From an uncultured Clostridia bacterium (GTDB taxonomy: Bacteria > Bacillota > Clostridia > TANB77 > CAG-508): a stretch of 64,000 nt of DNA. This document shows, piece by piece, positions 44,925 to 54,258 of this stretch. The position numbers and the translations under genes are program-made. The notes beneath the pieces are model-generated. The model was not told where the DNA came from and ran no database searches. It saw only the letters and a list, made by a program, of their open reading frames with translations. How positions within the stretch are numbered: the stretch's first letter is position 1; every line of letters begins with the position of its first letter. The DNA lies in assembly GCA_946415375.1 (NCBI GenBank), contig CAMKSF010000001.1, positions 72,867 through 136,866 of the forward strand, given 5' to 3'.

Positions 44925-46400
44925 TTATATTGAATTATTAAAATATGTTATTGCTATCATCAAAATATCAAAAAGAATTATACCAAGAATTATTAATATA
45001 TGTTTTTTTCTTTCAGAATACATTGTAGCAATAAACTCTCTAATAAATGCATTAATCCAAAAATATGGTTTTGTCTTTGAGCCGATTCCTTCCATGTATA
45101 TTTTTTGTTCATTTGCAATGCTGCCAGCTCTAAATACATGGTAGTTCGTTGTAGAAAATGCGACTTTGAATTTTTCCTTAGTTTCTTTTTCTTTTATGAT
45201 TTTATTAGAAAACTTAATATTTTCAAATGTATTTTTTGATTTATCTTCCATCAAAATGTTTTCTTCTTTAATCCCTTGTCCTAATAAATAATTTTTCATA
45301 GCTTGCGCTTCTGAAATCACTTCATCTTCACCTTGTCCGCCTGAAGGTACAAATATTATATCTTTACCAGTTTTTTCTTTCTGCATTTTACTAAACTCTA
45401 TTGCTCTATCTACTCTTCCTTTTAATAGATTTGTCAAAGTTCCATCCTTTTTTATTTGACATCCGAGTATTACAATATAGTCTTTATCATATTTTGGAAT
45501 GTGTTTTGCTGATTTAATGCCCATTATAATTGTTCCAATTAAAACACATTCAATATATGTAATTGATATATATATAATTGATTCCGCAAAGTTGTAAATA
45601 TATAGATCAATTCCATTTTGGTTATGAATGTCAATCCATGTTGCTGAATAAAGTGCCCTATACATTATTTCTGGTAAAAAACTCGACATACATAAAAATG
45701 CACCTAGCAAAATACCTAACATATTTCTAAAATTAAAACCTTCTTTTTTTATTAAAGAGATGTTACTTATTATTACAAGGATTGATACAATAAATGCTAT
45801 TGGAAGTATAAATATCATAAATGAAAACATATTTGTAATTCCCTCTATTGTTTTTATTAGTCCGTTATAATTTAGTACTGCAAATATTTGGTTTATAAGA
45901 ACAAATAGTGTAAAAATAATTAATCCTAAATAGGCTATGTTTTTATACTGATACATATTTGTCTTTAAATTATTTTTATATGCCGAAATCATCAAATACA
46001 ATGCATACATCAGCAGTATTGCAAATGATATTGGAATAATAATACTTCCATTGCTATCACCCATAAATTCATTAAATGTAATTATTCCAAATTTATGAAC
46101 ATATATAGAACGACCTTCTCCATAATTATCTTCAGTAGTTTTTATTGCTATAAAAGTCTTACCTTCTGCTTTTGATTTTATTTTAATTTTTAGTATTCCA
46201 TTTTCAACTTTTTTACCAATACATTCTATTATATTTTCATCTTCTATTTTTATATTAATGTTTTCAATATCTTTAAATCTTTGTAAATTATCTATTTTGA
46301 TTGTATATGTATCTCCAAAGACTATTATAACTATTGTTGATATAATAAATAGAAATATAGCTAATAACAAAAATGTAGTTTTTTTACTTATTTTTTTCAT
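44925..46400 (-). CDS. YdcF/ElyC-family (DUF218) membrane protein with N-terminal extension
   Basis: The 491-residue protein is a paralogue of 23010-24227, with an additional N-terminal part: helix 8-28, then a bacterial-Ig-like domain (ENIIECIGKKVENG, FIAIKTTEDNYG). The DUF218 domain has DYIVILGCQIKKDGTL and VPSGGQGEDEVISEAQAMK. It ends with a helix. It is flanked on both sides by copies of the dispersed hairpin. The role in the envelope is unknown. Confidence 0.87.
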   Translation of the reverse strand: MKKISKKTTFLLLAIFLFIISTIVIIVFGDTYTIKIDNLQRFKDIENINIKIEDENIIECIGKKVENGILKIKIKSKAEGKTFIAIKTTEDNYGEGRSIYVHKFGIITFNEFMGDSNGSIIIPISFAILLMYALYLMISAYKNNLKTNMYQYKNIAYLGLIIFTLFVLINQIFAVLNYNGLIKTIEGITNMFSFMIFILPIAFIVSILVIISNISLIKKEGFNFRNMLGILLGAFLCMSSFLPEIMYRALYSATWIDIHNQNGIDLYIYNFAESIIYISITYIECVLIGTIIMGIKSAKHIPKYDKDYIVILGCQIKKDGTLTNLLKGRVDRAIEFSKMQKEKTGKDIIFVPSGGQGEDEVISEAQAMKNYLLGQGIKEENILMEDKSKNTFENIKFSNKIIKEKETKEKFKVAFSTTNYHVFRAGSIANEQKIYMEGIGSKTKPYFWINAFIREFIATMYSERKKHILIILGIILFDILMIAITYFNNSI

Positions 46401-46416
46401 ATAAATCTCCTATTTG

Positions 46417-46441
46417 GGAAAAGAGAACCGTCCCCTTTTCC
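46417..46441 (-). repeat. Dispersed intercistronic hairpin repeat, copy 4
   Basis: On the minus strand the 25 bases are identical to copy 1: GGAAAAGGGGA, loop CGG, TTCTCTTTTCC. It lies six bases after the stop of the PhoU-like gene and before the ribosome binding site of the YdcF gene. Confidence 0.85.
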
Positions 46442-46447
46442 AACTTT

Positions 46448-47083
46448 TTATGTATTTTTCAATACAATTTCTCCTATTGTGTTTGCAACACTTTCGAATG
46501 AATCTATTCCATTTTCTAACGTATTATATATAGTATTCCATTTTATTATTTCAATAGGATCTTTTTCATTTGTAAATAAACTTTTTATTGCTTTTTCATA
46601 AAGTCTATCACCATTCTCTTCGATATTGTTTATCTCAATTAAATATTTATATACTTCTTCATGTTTCTTTTTGTCTTTAAAATTTTCTAACATTTCTTTT
46701 AATAAAACAGATACTTTATTGAATAATTCCATAAATTCTAAGAAATTGTCTCTTAAGACTACTATATTTAATATATTAAAGTTAATAGCTATTTCATCTA
46801 AATAATCTATTATATCATCAATCTTATTTACTAATAATACAATATCTTCTCTTTCTATTGGGGGTAAAAAATCTTTTACTAAATAATCTATTGTTTCATG
46901 TAAATTTCTGTCAGCATCGTTTTCTAATTTATGAACTTTTTCTTCTACTTCAGTAGAATTATTAATGTCATAGTTTTCTGCATGCTTTTTTAAAATTGTA
47001 GATATCTCTATTGCTATATTTGCATTTTTTATGAATTCATCATAATAATTAAAATTTTTTTCCTTTAATCTAAAATCTTTCAT
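46448..47083 (-). CDS. DUF47/PhoU-like regulator of phosphate transport
   Basis: The 211-residue all-helical protein has the DUF47 (PhoU-like, TIGR00153) features: KVHKLENDADRNLHETI, LPPIEREDIVLLVNKIDD and IDYLDEIAINFN. It is followed upstream by a PiT-type phosphate transporter, the usual partner, which it is thought to regulate. Spacing to the transporter gene is 12 bases, so one transcript is likely. It carries the hairpin repeat after its stop. Confidence 0.9.
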   Translation of the reverse strand: MKDFRLKEKNFNYYDEFIKNANIAIEISTILKKHAENYDINNSTEVEEKVHKLENDADRNLHETIDYLVKDFLPPIEREDIVLLVNKIDDIIDYLDEIAINFNILNIVVLRDNFLEFMELFNKVSVLLKEMLENFKDKKKHEEVYKYLIEINNIEENGDRLYEKAIKSLFTNEKDPIEIIKWNTIYNTLENGIDSFESVANTIGEIVLKNT

Positions 47084-47095
47084 TATTCTATCTCC

Positions 47096-48148
47096 TTACA
47101 CAAATAATTTTAAAAATATAAATGTTGTTAAATATCCAAGTACCCCACATGCTGGGAATGTAATAATCCATGCTAAAAACATATTTTTTACAACATTCCA
47201 ATTAACATTTGACATTCTCCTTGATGCTCCAACTCCCATAATTGCTGTAGTTTTTACTTGTGTTGTACTAACAGGAACTCCTAATAATGTACATACTAAT
47301 AGGCTTGAAGAACTAGCTAAATCTGCTGATGCTCCTTGATATGGTTCCATTTTTACCATTTTCATTCCTACTGTTTTTATTATTTTATATCCACCAATTG
47401 ATGTTCCAAAAGTCATAACTAGTGAACAAACTATCATAAGCCAAAATGGTATTTGAATACTCCCTGCACCTGTTATTCCACTTGAAAGTTCAATTGCTAA
47501 TAAAAATATTCCTATAAATTTTTGTCCATCTTGTGCTCCATGCATAAAAGCCATTGAAGCACCACTAAAAACTTGTAATTTTTTAAAAAATGGTATCGTT
47601 TTTCTTCTATCTATATTTTTACAAATCTTCTCTATTAATTTAGTTATAAGAAATCCAACAACAAATCCTATTATTACTGATAAGGCCAAACCTAATAAAA
47701 CTTTCTTCCATTCATTTAGATTAATTCCACCTATTCCTTTTTGTATTGCAATTGCTGCACCAGAAACTCCTGCTATCAAAGCATGTGACTCACTTGTAGG
47801 TATTCCAAACCACCATGCTAAAACAGCCCATAAAACAATAGCGACAAGTCCTGCACATAATGCAATTAAAGCATGTTCTGCGTTATCGCCAAAATTTGCA
47901 ATACTGTGTAATGTCTCAGCTACAGTAGAACTAATCATTGTTATAACTAATACACCTAAAAAGTTAAAAATCGCAGCCATTATAATCGCTCTTTTTGGTC
48001 TAATACATCTTGTAGAAACACATGTAGCTATAGCATTAGGTGCATCTGTCCATCCATTAACTAGTATTACACTTAATATCAGCAAAGTAATTATGCATAA
48101 TGTAAAACTATGGCTTAAATTAATTATAAACTCTCCAAAACTCAACAT
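47096..48148 (-). CDS. Inorganic phosphate transporter, PiT family
   Basis: The 350-residue protein has about ten transmembrane helices and two copies of the PiT signature: GWTDAPNAIATCVSTR near the start and FMHGAQDGQKFIGIFLLA in the middle, with the usual SSSLLVCTLLGVPVSTTQ at the C-terminal side. It imports phosphate with a cation. It lies upstream of the DUF47 gene, the common arrangement. Confidence 0.94.
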   Translation of the reverse strand: MLSFGEFIINLSHSFTLCIITLLILSVILVNGWTDAPNAIATCVSTRCIRPKRAIIMAAIFNFLGVLVITMISSTVAETLHSIANFGDNAEHALIALCAGLVAIVLWAVLAWWFGIPTSESHALIAGVSGAAIAIQKGIGGINLNEWKKVLLGLALSVIIGFVVGFLITKLIEKICKNIDRRKTIPFFKKLQVFSGASMAFMHGAQDGQKFIGIFLLAIELSSGITGAGSIQIPFWLMIVCSLVMTFGTSIGGYKIIKTVGMKMVKMEPYQGASADLASSSSLLVCTLLGVPVSTTQVKTTAIMGVGASRRMSNVNWNVVKNMFLAWIITFPACGVLGYLTTFIFLKLFV

Positions 48149-48225
48149 GAATTTACTCCTTAGTTATTTTTTATTTTGTTTATTCTTTCTTCTTCATTTG
48201 TATATAATAACCTCTTTGTCCTTTT

Positions 48226-48936
48226 TTACTTTCTATATTTTTTTAATATTTCCTTTTCTTCCTTACTTACTCTATATGAATCATGAATTTTACTAATTGC
48301 TTTGTTTTGTGTGAATTTGTTTAAGTTATTTTTTTTAATAAAACCCTTTGTTTCTTTAGGATAATCTATATATAATTCACATATAAGCCAAGCTTCTGCC
48401 ATATTGATATAAAACAAATCACTATTTATTTTGTTTAAAACTTCAAATATTGTATCTAAATTTTTTCCACTCACAAAATGGCTTAATATTATTATAAGTC
48501 CTACTCTTGAAATAAATTCTTTATCACTTAATGACATATCTACCGCTTCTTTAAAATACTTATCCTCATACTTTTCAACAATTTTTATTGCACTACAAAA
48601 AGTATCACATAATGCCCAGTTATCAATTTTGTTTATGTGTTTTTTGAAATATTTATAGAATAGTTTCTCGTCTTTTATATGAGAAATCACTAGTCCTTGA
48701 ATCATAACTTCCTCATAGAACCTATCTTGTGCAAATTCTAAAAATTCTTCTATGTTTGTTGTTTTAGCAATTTTCTTAGCAATGTCTTTCATTATTGGAA
48801 CTCGTATTCCTATCATTTCATACTTTGAATTTACTACAAGCGAACTATGAAATTCTTTATATTTACTATCTTTAATGCTAATTAGATATTCAATAAATGC
48901 TTTATAGCTTTTTTTATTCCATATATCTGGTATCAT
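48226..48936 (-). CDS. DNA alkylation repair protein, AlkD-like
   Basis: The ATG at 48936 follows GAAGGAGAG (236 residues). The HEAT-like helical fold is shown by YEMIGIRVPIMKDIAKK, DNWALCDTFCSAIKI, and AEAWLICELYI. AlkD-like enzymes remove 3-methyladenine and 7-methylguanine. The Trp and Asp of DNWALCD are conserved catalytic-groove residues. It stands alone between the PiT gene and the LolA-like gene. Confidence 0.88.
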   Translation of the reverse strand: MIPDIWNKKSYKAFIEYLISIKDSKYKEFHSSLVVNSKYEMIGIRVPIMKDIAKKIAKTTNIEEFLEFAQDRFYEEVMIQGLVISHIKDEKLFYKYFKKHINKIDNWALCDTFCSAIKIVEKYEDKYFKEAVDMSLSDKEFISRVGLIIILSHFVSGKNLDTIFEVLNKINSDLFYINMAEAWLICELYIDYPKETKGFIKKNNLNKFTQNKAISKIHDSYRVSKEEKEILKKYRK

Positions 48937-48973
48937 ATTTCTCTCCTTCAACTCAAAATCTAATTAATAATAT

Positions 48974-50486
48974 TTATTTATATGAAAACAATAATTCATT
49001 ATTTTCATATATAAATGGGCCTTCTTCTGTTTTATCTCCAAAATATGATTTTCTACTAAACAACATATTTTTTAAATCTTCTTTTGTCTTTAACACAGTT
49101 ATTTGATAAGGTTGTTCAAAAGCAATCTTTTCTATAAATAAAAACTTATCTTGTAAATCTAAAAGAATCCCTGCATGTCCAACATATACTACATTATCAT
49201 AATTATCATGCATTATAACAGTAATTAAAGAAAACTTACCTTCTTTTAATGATATTCCATATTCATTCCATTTTTTACTATATGCATTTTTTATTTCATC
49301 TTTTGAAAGCCCCTTTACATCAATTTCATTAAACAATGTAATAAAACTTTCTCTATTTGTTTTCAATAATTCATATTTTTTGTTATTATCTATTGCATCT
49401 ATATCAAACATTAAATATGAACCATTTTCTTTTATTGTTTTATTCGTTGAAATATGATCTTTAAGTAACAAAAATGATGTCATTCTACAATCACTATCTG
49501 TTTGATTATGTTTTTTCTCCCACCTATCAGCTAATGCTGCTTCATTGTATTCTATTTTATTATAATCTGTCCATGTATCTACCATACCACAATTTTGATA
49601 TGGCTCTTTATTAAATTCTTTTACCCACGAAGTAAATATATCTACATTGTCTAATCCATATTCCTTTAATAAATTTGAAATATTTGTTAAATCTTCTTCA
49701 GATATTAGATTTGATGCTTTTCCAATTTGGTAGTTTTCTTTATCATTATTTAGATTTATAATTTCTTCTTTTTTATACTCTGATGCATTATCAGGGAATT
49801 TGAAATCGTTATCTGTTACTATTCCAAATTCATATGTAAAATATGTAATGTATTCTCCATTATCAAATTGTTCAATTACTTGAATAGGAAGTTTTGTTTC
49901 TTTATCCACATATATTTTTGCATAACTTCCTGTGCTGAATCCTGAATCATTGCTAATTATTACATAGCAGTCTTTATTATTAATTCTTTCAGATTTAACA
50001 AGTGTTTTTGCACAATTTATATACTTTTGTATAAAAGTATCATTATTAAAATACTCTATAAATACATGAAGAGAATTTATGTCTTCATTTTCTATGCTAT
50101 CTTCATGAACTTTTTTCTCTTCTTTACCATCTTCAACATAGTCTGTGAATTCGGTTCTTGTATCTCCTATTATATATGTTACTGATTTTTTCATACTATT
50201 CTTAACATTATTTCCAATATTTAAATTTGATTCATTTTCTTCATGTAATTCTATACTATATTTAATATTGTCATCCTTTTTGTATAATTCAAATGTCATT
50301 CCGCTTTTTGTTATTTATCATTCTTTGCATTTTTCTATATACATTATCTGCTAATTTTGATTTATCTTGAATTTCTTTTTGTAATTTAGATATAATAATA
50401 TAATTTCTTGTTGTATGTAATAAAAATAAAGTAATAAGTGTAAATAATATAATTAATACAATTTTTATAATTTTTTTCTTTTCCAT
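48974..50486 (-). CDS. Anchored LolA-like/DUF4300 protein, needs +1 frameshift at codon 62
   Basis: The ATG at 50486 follows AAAGGTG and encodes an anchor helix (about 7-26) and a short helical region. The frame hits CGG (50303) and stops four codons later. Skipping the C continues at once, with no new ribosome binding site, as GMTFELYKKDDNIKYSIEL, a LolA-like beta domain, then a DUF4300-like C-terminal domain with NCGMVDTW and DSDCRMTSFLLLKD; total 503 residues. The two frames would otherwise be a 64-residue orphan anchor and a headless domain overlapping by 11 bases. The fusion is supported by the lack of a start signal for the second frame; an inserted base is the alternative. Confidence 0.75.
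50301..50303 (-). other. In-frame CGG at +1 frameshift site, LolA-like/DUF4300 gene
   Basis: The minus strand reads AAC AAA AAG CGG AAT GAC ATT TGA in the frame of the anchor; skipping C gives AAG GGA ATG ACA TTT GAA. It is the third of three in-frame CGG codons. Confidence 0.65.
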
Positions 50487-50517
50487 AATTATCACCTTTC
50501 AAAACATTCTAAATAAA

Positions 50518-50970
50518 TTATCTCTTTTTATATATTATTATTTCAGGATTATCACCATTTGGTCCATACTCACTTACAAGTATAAAATTCATATTAGCAA
50601 GTATTCCAAAACATCTTATTATTTCGCCATCATTAAATTCACTTTCTACTTGATTTCCTAAGTAGATATCATTATTGTCTAGGAAACTTGCATATTGACC
50701 ATTAGGTAAAGGATAATTAAGATTTACAAATATTCCATTTAATGGAGTTAATTCATTTATTTTTGGCATACCTGGTATATCCAAACTATTTATTTCATTT
50801 ATTAGTTGTTCTTTAAATTGTTCATAGTTTTCTTTTCCACCTGTTAATATGTATTTAGCAATAAAACATTGTTTTCCAAATGGACAACCTTGAGTATTTT
50901 TACATCCTTTACAGTTATTATTTTTTCCATATCCACAATTACTACAATCAGCTCCACATATTGATTCCAT
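50518..50970 (-). CDS. DUF3795 cysteine-rich protein
   Basis: The 150-residue protein has an N-terminal Cys-rich domain (ESICGADCSNCGYGKNNNCK, then CKNTQGCPFGKQC), the DUF3795 pattern of a metal or Fe-S site, and a second domain ending in an Asn/Gly-rich GPNGDNPEIIIYK. The role is unknown. GGAG precedes the ATG. Confidence 0.85.
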   Translation of the reverse strand: MESICGADCSNCGYGKNNNCKGCKNTQGCPFGKQCFIAKYILTGGKENYEQFKEQLINEINSLDIPGMPKINELTPLNGIFVNLNYPLPNGQYASFLDNNDIYLGNQVESEFNDGEIIRCFGILANMNFILVSEYGPNGDNPEIIIYKKR

Positions 50971-51002
50971 ATTTCATTTCTCCTTTTATTTGTTACTATA
51001 AA

Positions 51003-51716
51003 CTATTTAATAATTTTATCTAACCAATTTCTATAACGCTCTAGTTGTTCTTCTGTATAAAAAAAATGTTCCCCGGTTTCTAATACTGATAATTCACAAT
51101 TAAACTTTGTGCAAAAATCTTTTATTATTTTTTCATCTTGCAGATTATCTTTATTTCCATATAGAACAAAGGTATTTTTGTTCCAACTTACTATTGGATT
51201 TTCTTTGACAAATTTATAGTAGTCCCAATATAAAGTCTGTCCAAAATCTGTCTTAATTTCTTGTTTTTCTTTTAGTTCTTTTTCTGTGACACTACTCAAT
51301 AACATCATATTTTCAATAATTACTTTCATATTAACAACAGGAGATAAAAACAAACATTGTTTTATATCTTCATCTTTATATGAAATCAAACTAAAATATG
51401 CACCCATGCTACAAGCCCATAAATATATTTCATCATAATGTTTTTTTGCATATTCAATTACTTGGTTTATGTCTTTAACACAGTTTTGAACATTACACAA
51501 ATAAGCCTTATCATCTTTTCTTTCTCCATGTTCTGGCAAATCAAAACTTAATAATTGATATCCTTTGCTTACTACTTTTTCTGCTAATATCTTTATTACT
51601 TGATCTTCTTTATTAGACATATTGCCATGTACAGCTATATATACCTTACTACTTTTTTCTCCCCATATTATTGATGGAATATCATTTATTTTTATTCTTT
51701 CTGTTTTCACTGCCAT
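51003..51716 (-). CDS. Alpha/beta hydrolase
   Basis: The 237-residue protein has the hydrolase fold: VYIAVHGNMSNKEDQVIK, the nucleophile segment WACSMGAYFS (Ser), and the terminal His in LETGEHFFYTE. It resembles small alpha/beta hydrolases near nucleotide genes; the substrate is unknown. It follows the deoxyribosyltransferase-like gene by 23 bases in the same direction. Confidence 0.8.
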   Translation of the reverse strand: MAVKTERIKINDIPSIIWGEKSSKVYIAVHGNMSNKEDQVIKILAEKVVSKGYQLLSFDLPEHGERKDDKAYLCNVQNCVKDINQVIEYAKKHYDEIYLWACSMGAYFSLISYKDEDIKQCLFLSPVVNMKVIIENMMLLSSVTEKELKEKQEIKTDFGQTLYWDYYKFVKENPIVSWNKNTFVLYGNKDNLQDEKIIKDFCTKFNCELSVLETGEHFFYTEEQLERYRNWLDKIIK

Positions 51717-51739
51717 TCTCCCTTATCACTGCTTTTCAT

Positions 51740-52177
51740 TTAATAATTCCCTTTAGCTAGAAATTCCTTTAATTCATCTTCATCTTTAAAAATTTTATCA
51801 AATATTAGATACAAAGAATCTGTTACATCATATTCACCAATTGCATAACATTTCTTTCCTAGTCCATATGCGATTCCTGCTTCAATATGTGATGATTTTC
51901 CAGCTGGAAGCACTAATAAAAAATTGTCTGAATTTTTTAGTCCATTTAAATCATGTTCAAATATTGTTCTAACTCTTGAATCCTCAAGTTTTAATGATTC
52001 AAATGTATCTGCTAAATTTTTATCACTTAAATCTAATTCTGCTTCTTTATGTGATTCTTCATTTTTCAAAAAACAATAGTGAGAAATATTAAAATTTTCA
52101 AAAATATTACATATTTTTAAAATGTTTTCTTTATTTCTCGTTCTTCCCGCAATATAAAATTTATATTTATTGTTCAT
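51740..52177 (-). CDS. Nucleoside 2-deoxyribosyltransferase-like protein
   Basis: The ATG at 52177 follows AAGGAG (145 residues). The fold is suggested by KFYIAGRTRNKENILKIC at the start and LLVLPAGKSSHIEAGIAYGL with the catalytic-type Glu at the end, as in nucleoside 2-deoxyribosyltransferases and the related nucleotide hydrolases. Whether it cleaves the N-glycosidic bond is unproven. It fits the surrounding nucleotide-pool genes. Confidence 0.72.
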   Translation of the reverse strand: MNNKYKFYIAGRTRNKENILKICNIFENFNISHYCFLKNEESHKEAELDLSDKNLADTFESLKLEDSRVRTIFEHDLNGLKNSDNFLLVLPAGKSSHIEAGIAYGLGKKCYAIGEYDVTDSLYLIFDKIFKDEDELKEFLAKGNY

Positions 52178-52206
52178 ATTTTTCTCCTTCATTTTCCATA
52201 TATTCT

Positions 52207-52506
52207 TTATTTCTTAATTGTTAACCCTTTGCAGGTTTCAATTATTATTTCTTTTAACAATTCTTTATTATCAACATCATCAACTAAATACATTGGTTTT
52301 GCATTTTCATAAGGTATCTGTTCATTCATATTAAACTTTTTATTTGTATCAACTTTTTTAACAAGTAACCTATTATCATAAATTCCACCAAATAAGATGT
52401 TGTTATAGTATAATAAATACTCTCCCATCATTGATTTACAGGTTATATTATCTAATAGATTTAATTGCTCTAAAATAAATTCTTTATATTCTTTTGATGT
52501 TGCCAT
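52207..52506 (-). CDS. TfoX N-terminal-domain protein
   Basis: The 99-residue protein contains SMMGEYLLYYNNILFGGIYD, the TfoX-N pattern, and little else. Full TfoX regulates competence in Proteobacteria; the function of single-domain Firmicutes proteins is unknown. The start ATG follows GGAAG. Confidence 0.85.
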   Translation of the reverse strand: MATSKEYKEFILEQLNLLDNITCKSMMGEYLLYYNNILFGGIYDNRLLVKKVDTNKKFNMNEQIPYENAKPMYLVDDVDNKELLKEIIIETCKGLTIKK

Positions 52507-52579
52507 AAAATACTTCCTTTTTATTATTATCTTATTATTAACTATTTTGTATTTTGCTTAATTATATATCATTTTTGTA

Positions 52580-52620
52580 AAAAAAAAAAGACTATCCCAA
52601 AAATATTTAGGATAATCTTT
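52580..52620 (-). terminator. Terminator after the cyclophilin-like gene
   Basis: GATTATCC pairs with GGATAGTC (G-U) around AAATATTTTTG, followed by more than eight T on the minus strand. The stem resembles the terminator at 27020. Confidence 0.85.
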
Positions 52621-52638
52621 TTATTATTTAATTGCACT

Positions 52639-53217
52639 TTATCTTGATAATGTAAATGTTATCTTAACATCTTCATCACCCAAAATGTTCTTTAGTTCAT
52701 TTGCACTAGTATTTTGTATTTTCCCTAATTTTGTATAACTCCATGAATTAGAATTATAAAATATTGATATTTGATTTCCTTGATATAAAACTATATCTCC
52801 TGCTGTTGTTGTAACATTTATATCTTCTCTTGGTAGTGAAAAACCTAAAATTCCAACCTTTTCAAATCCACCATATTCATGAGCTTCTATAACTATATCT
52901 CCATTCTTTATTTTTTCTTTAAGCTCCTTTGTTGCAGAATTGTCTTCTAACTCAACATCTAATATTTGATTATTGACTTTAATATATATTCTTCCCATAT
53001 CTTCAACCTTGTTTTCATTAATAGTATTATTTTCTATATTTTCTTGTTTTTCTACTATGTTTATACCTTCTATATTTGATTCTTTATTGTCTATATTTTC
53101 AATATTATTATTTATTTCTAAATTATTGCTTAATTCTTTATTGTTATTTTTTGATACAAAATACATTAACATAGAAAAAGCAATAACCAAAATAATTGTT
53201 ATAATTATTTTTTTCAT
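52639..53217 (-). CDS. Anchored cyclophilin-like protein
   Basis: The ATG at 53217 follows TGAGG (192 residues). A transmembrane helix (about 4-22), an Asn/Glu linker and a cyclophilin-like-2 domain: IKVNNQILDVELEDNSATKE, YGGFEKVGILGFSLPRED, and TAGDIVLYQGNQISIFYN. Such domains are often next to flavodoxin and alpha/beta hydrolases, as here (53232, 55906). They are not known to be peptidyl-prolyl isomerases. Confidence 0.85.
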   Translation of the reverse strand: MKKIIITIILVIAFSMLMYFVSKNNNKELSNNLEINNNIENIDNKESNIEGINIVEKQENIENNTINENKVEDMGRIYIKVNNQILDVELEDNSATKELKEKIKNGDIVIEAHEYGGFEKVGILGFSLPREDINVTTTAGDIVLYQGNQISIFYNSNSWSYTKLGKIQNTSANELKNILGDEDVKITFTLSR

Positions 53218-53231
53218 ATTTTTAAACCTCA

Positions 53232-54221
53232 TTAAATATTTTTTCTGATAAATTCTTCAATTCTATCAAATGGAATTATATCTTTTTGATCATATAAATC
53301 ACAATGTGAAGCCCCTTCTATTGAAAGGAATTCTTTATTATCTGTATATTTACTATCTTTAATCATATTGTTATATGCATCTTTTCCAAAATAATATGAA
53401 TGTGCTTTATCTCCGTGCACTATCATTACTGCATTTCTAATTTCATTTGAATAGTATAGTAATCTTGTATTCATAAGTGATGTTCCTGCAGTTACATTCC
53501 ATCCACCATTTGAATTTAAGCTTCTTTTATGGTATCCACGAGGTGTTTTGTAATATGCATAATAGTCTTTAACAAACCCAGGAGCATCTTCAGGAAGTGG
53601 GTCTACTACTCCTCCACCTAATTTATATTCTTTGTTTTTAAAATCCTCTGTTCTTTGAGCATTTATTGCTTTTCTTGCTTTATATCTTGCCTCTTCATTA
53701 TCTTCGCTATCAAAATATCCATTTCCAGCCACTCTCGACATATCATACATAGTAGATACAATAGTAGCTTTAATTCTAGTATCTATACATGCTGTTTGAA
53801 GTGCCATTCCACCCCAACCACATATTCCAATTATTCCTATTTTCTCACTATCTACATTATCTAAATTTGATAAATAGTCAACTGCTGCTTGAAAATCCTC
53901 AACATTTATATCTGGAGAGTTCATATATCTAGGTTCCCCTCCTGATTCTCCAGTAAAAGATGGGTCAAATGCTATTGCTAGAAATCCTCTTTCAGCCATT
54001 TCTTGTGCATAAAGTCCACTTGATTGTTCTTTTACTGCCCCAAAAGGTCCACTTACTGCTAACCCCGACATTTTTCCTTCATATTGTTTAGGTTCATATA
54101 AATCGGCAACTAATGTAATTCCAAAATGATTTTTAAATGTTACCTTTCTATGATTTACTTTTTCACTTTTAGGGAATACTTTGTCCCATTCTTCTGTTAT
54201 TTTTAATTCTTCATTACTCAT
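53232..54221 (-). CDS. Alpha/beta hydrolase of the cyclophilin-like/flavodoxin neighbourhood
   Basis: The ATG at 54221 follows AGGTGATGAAA (329 residues). The fold is shown by TFKNHFGITLVADLYEPK, a RGFLAIAFDPSFTGESGG helix start, and the terminal EGASHCDLYD. The usual G-x-S-x-G elbow reads GICGWGGMAL, so the typical serine is missing and a cysteine may be the nucleophile; this form is common in the subgroup. It is 14 bases upstream of the cyclophilin-like gene. Substrate unknown. Confidence 0.82.
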   Translation of the reverse strand: MSNEELKITEEWDKVFPKSEKVNHRKVTFKNHFGITLVADLYEPKQYEGKMSGLAVSGPFGAVKEQSSGLYAQEMAERGFLAIAFDPSFTGESGGEPRYMNSPDINVEDFQAAVDYLSNLDNVDSEKIGIIGICGWGGMALQTACIDTRIKATIVSTMYDMSRVAGNGYFDSEDNEEARYKARKAINAQRTEDFKNKEYKLGGGVVDPLPEDAPGFVKDYYAYYKTPRGYHKRSLNSNGGWNVTAGTSLMNTRLLYYSNEIRNAVMIVHGDKAHSYYFGKDAYNNMIKDSKYTDNKEFLSIEGASHCDLYDQKDIIPFDRIEEFIRKNI

Positions 54222-54258
54222 TTTCATCACCTATTTACCATCTATAAATATAAATTGC

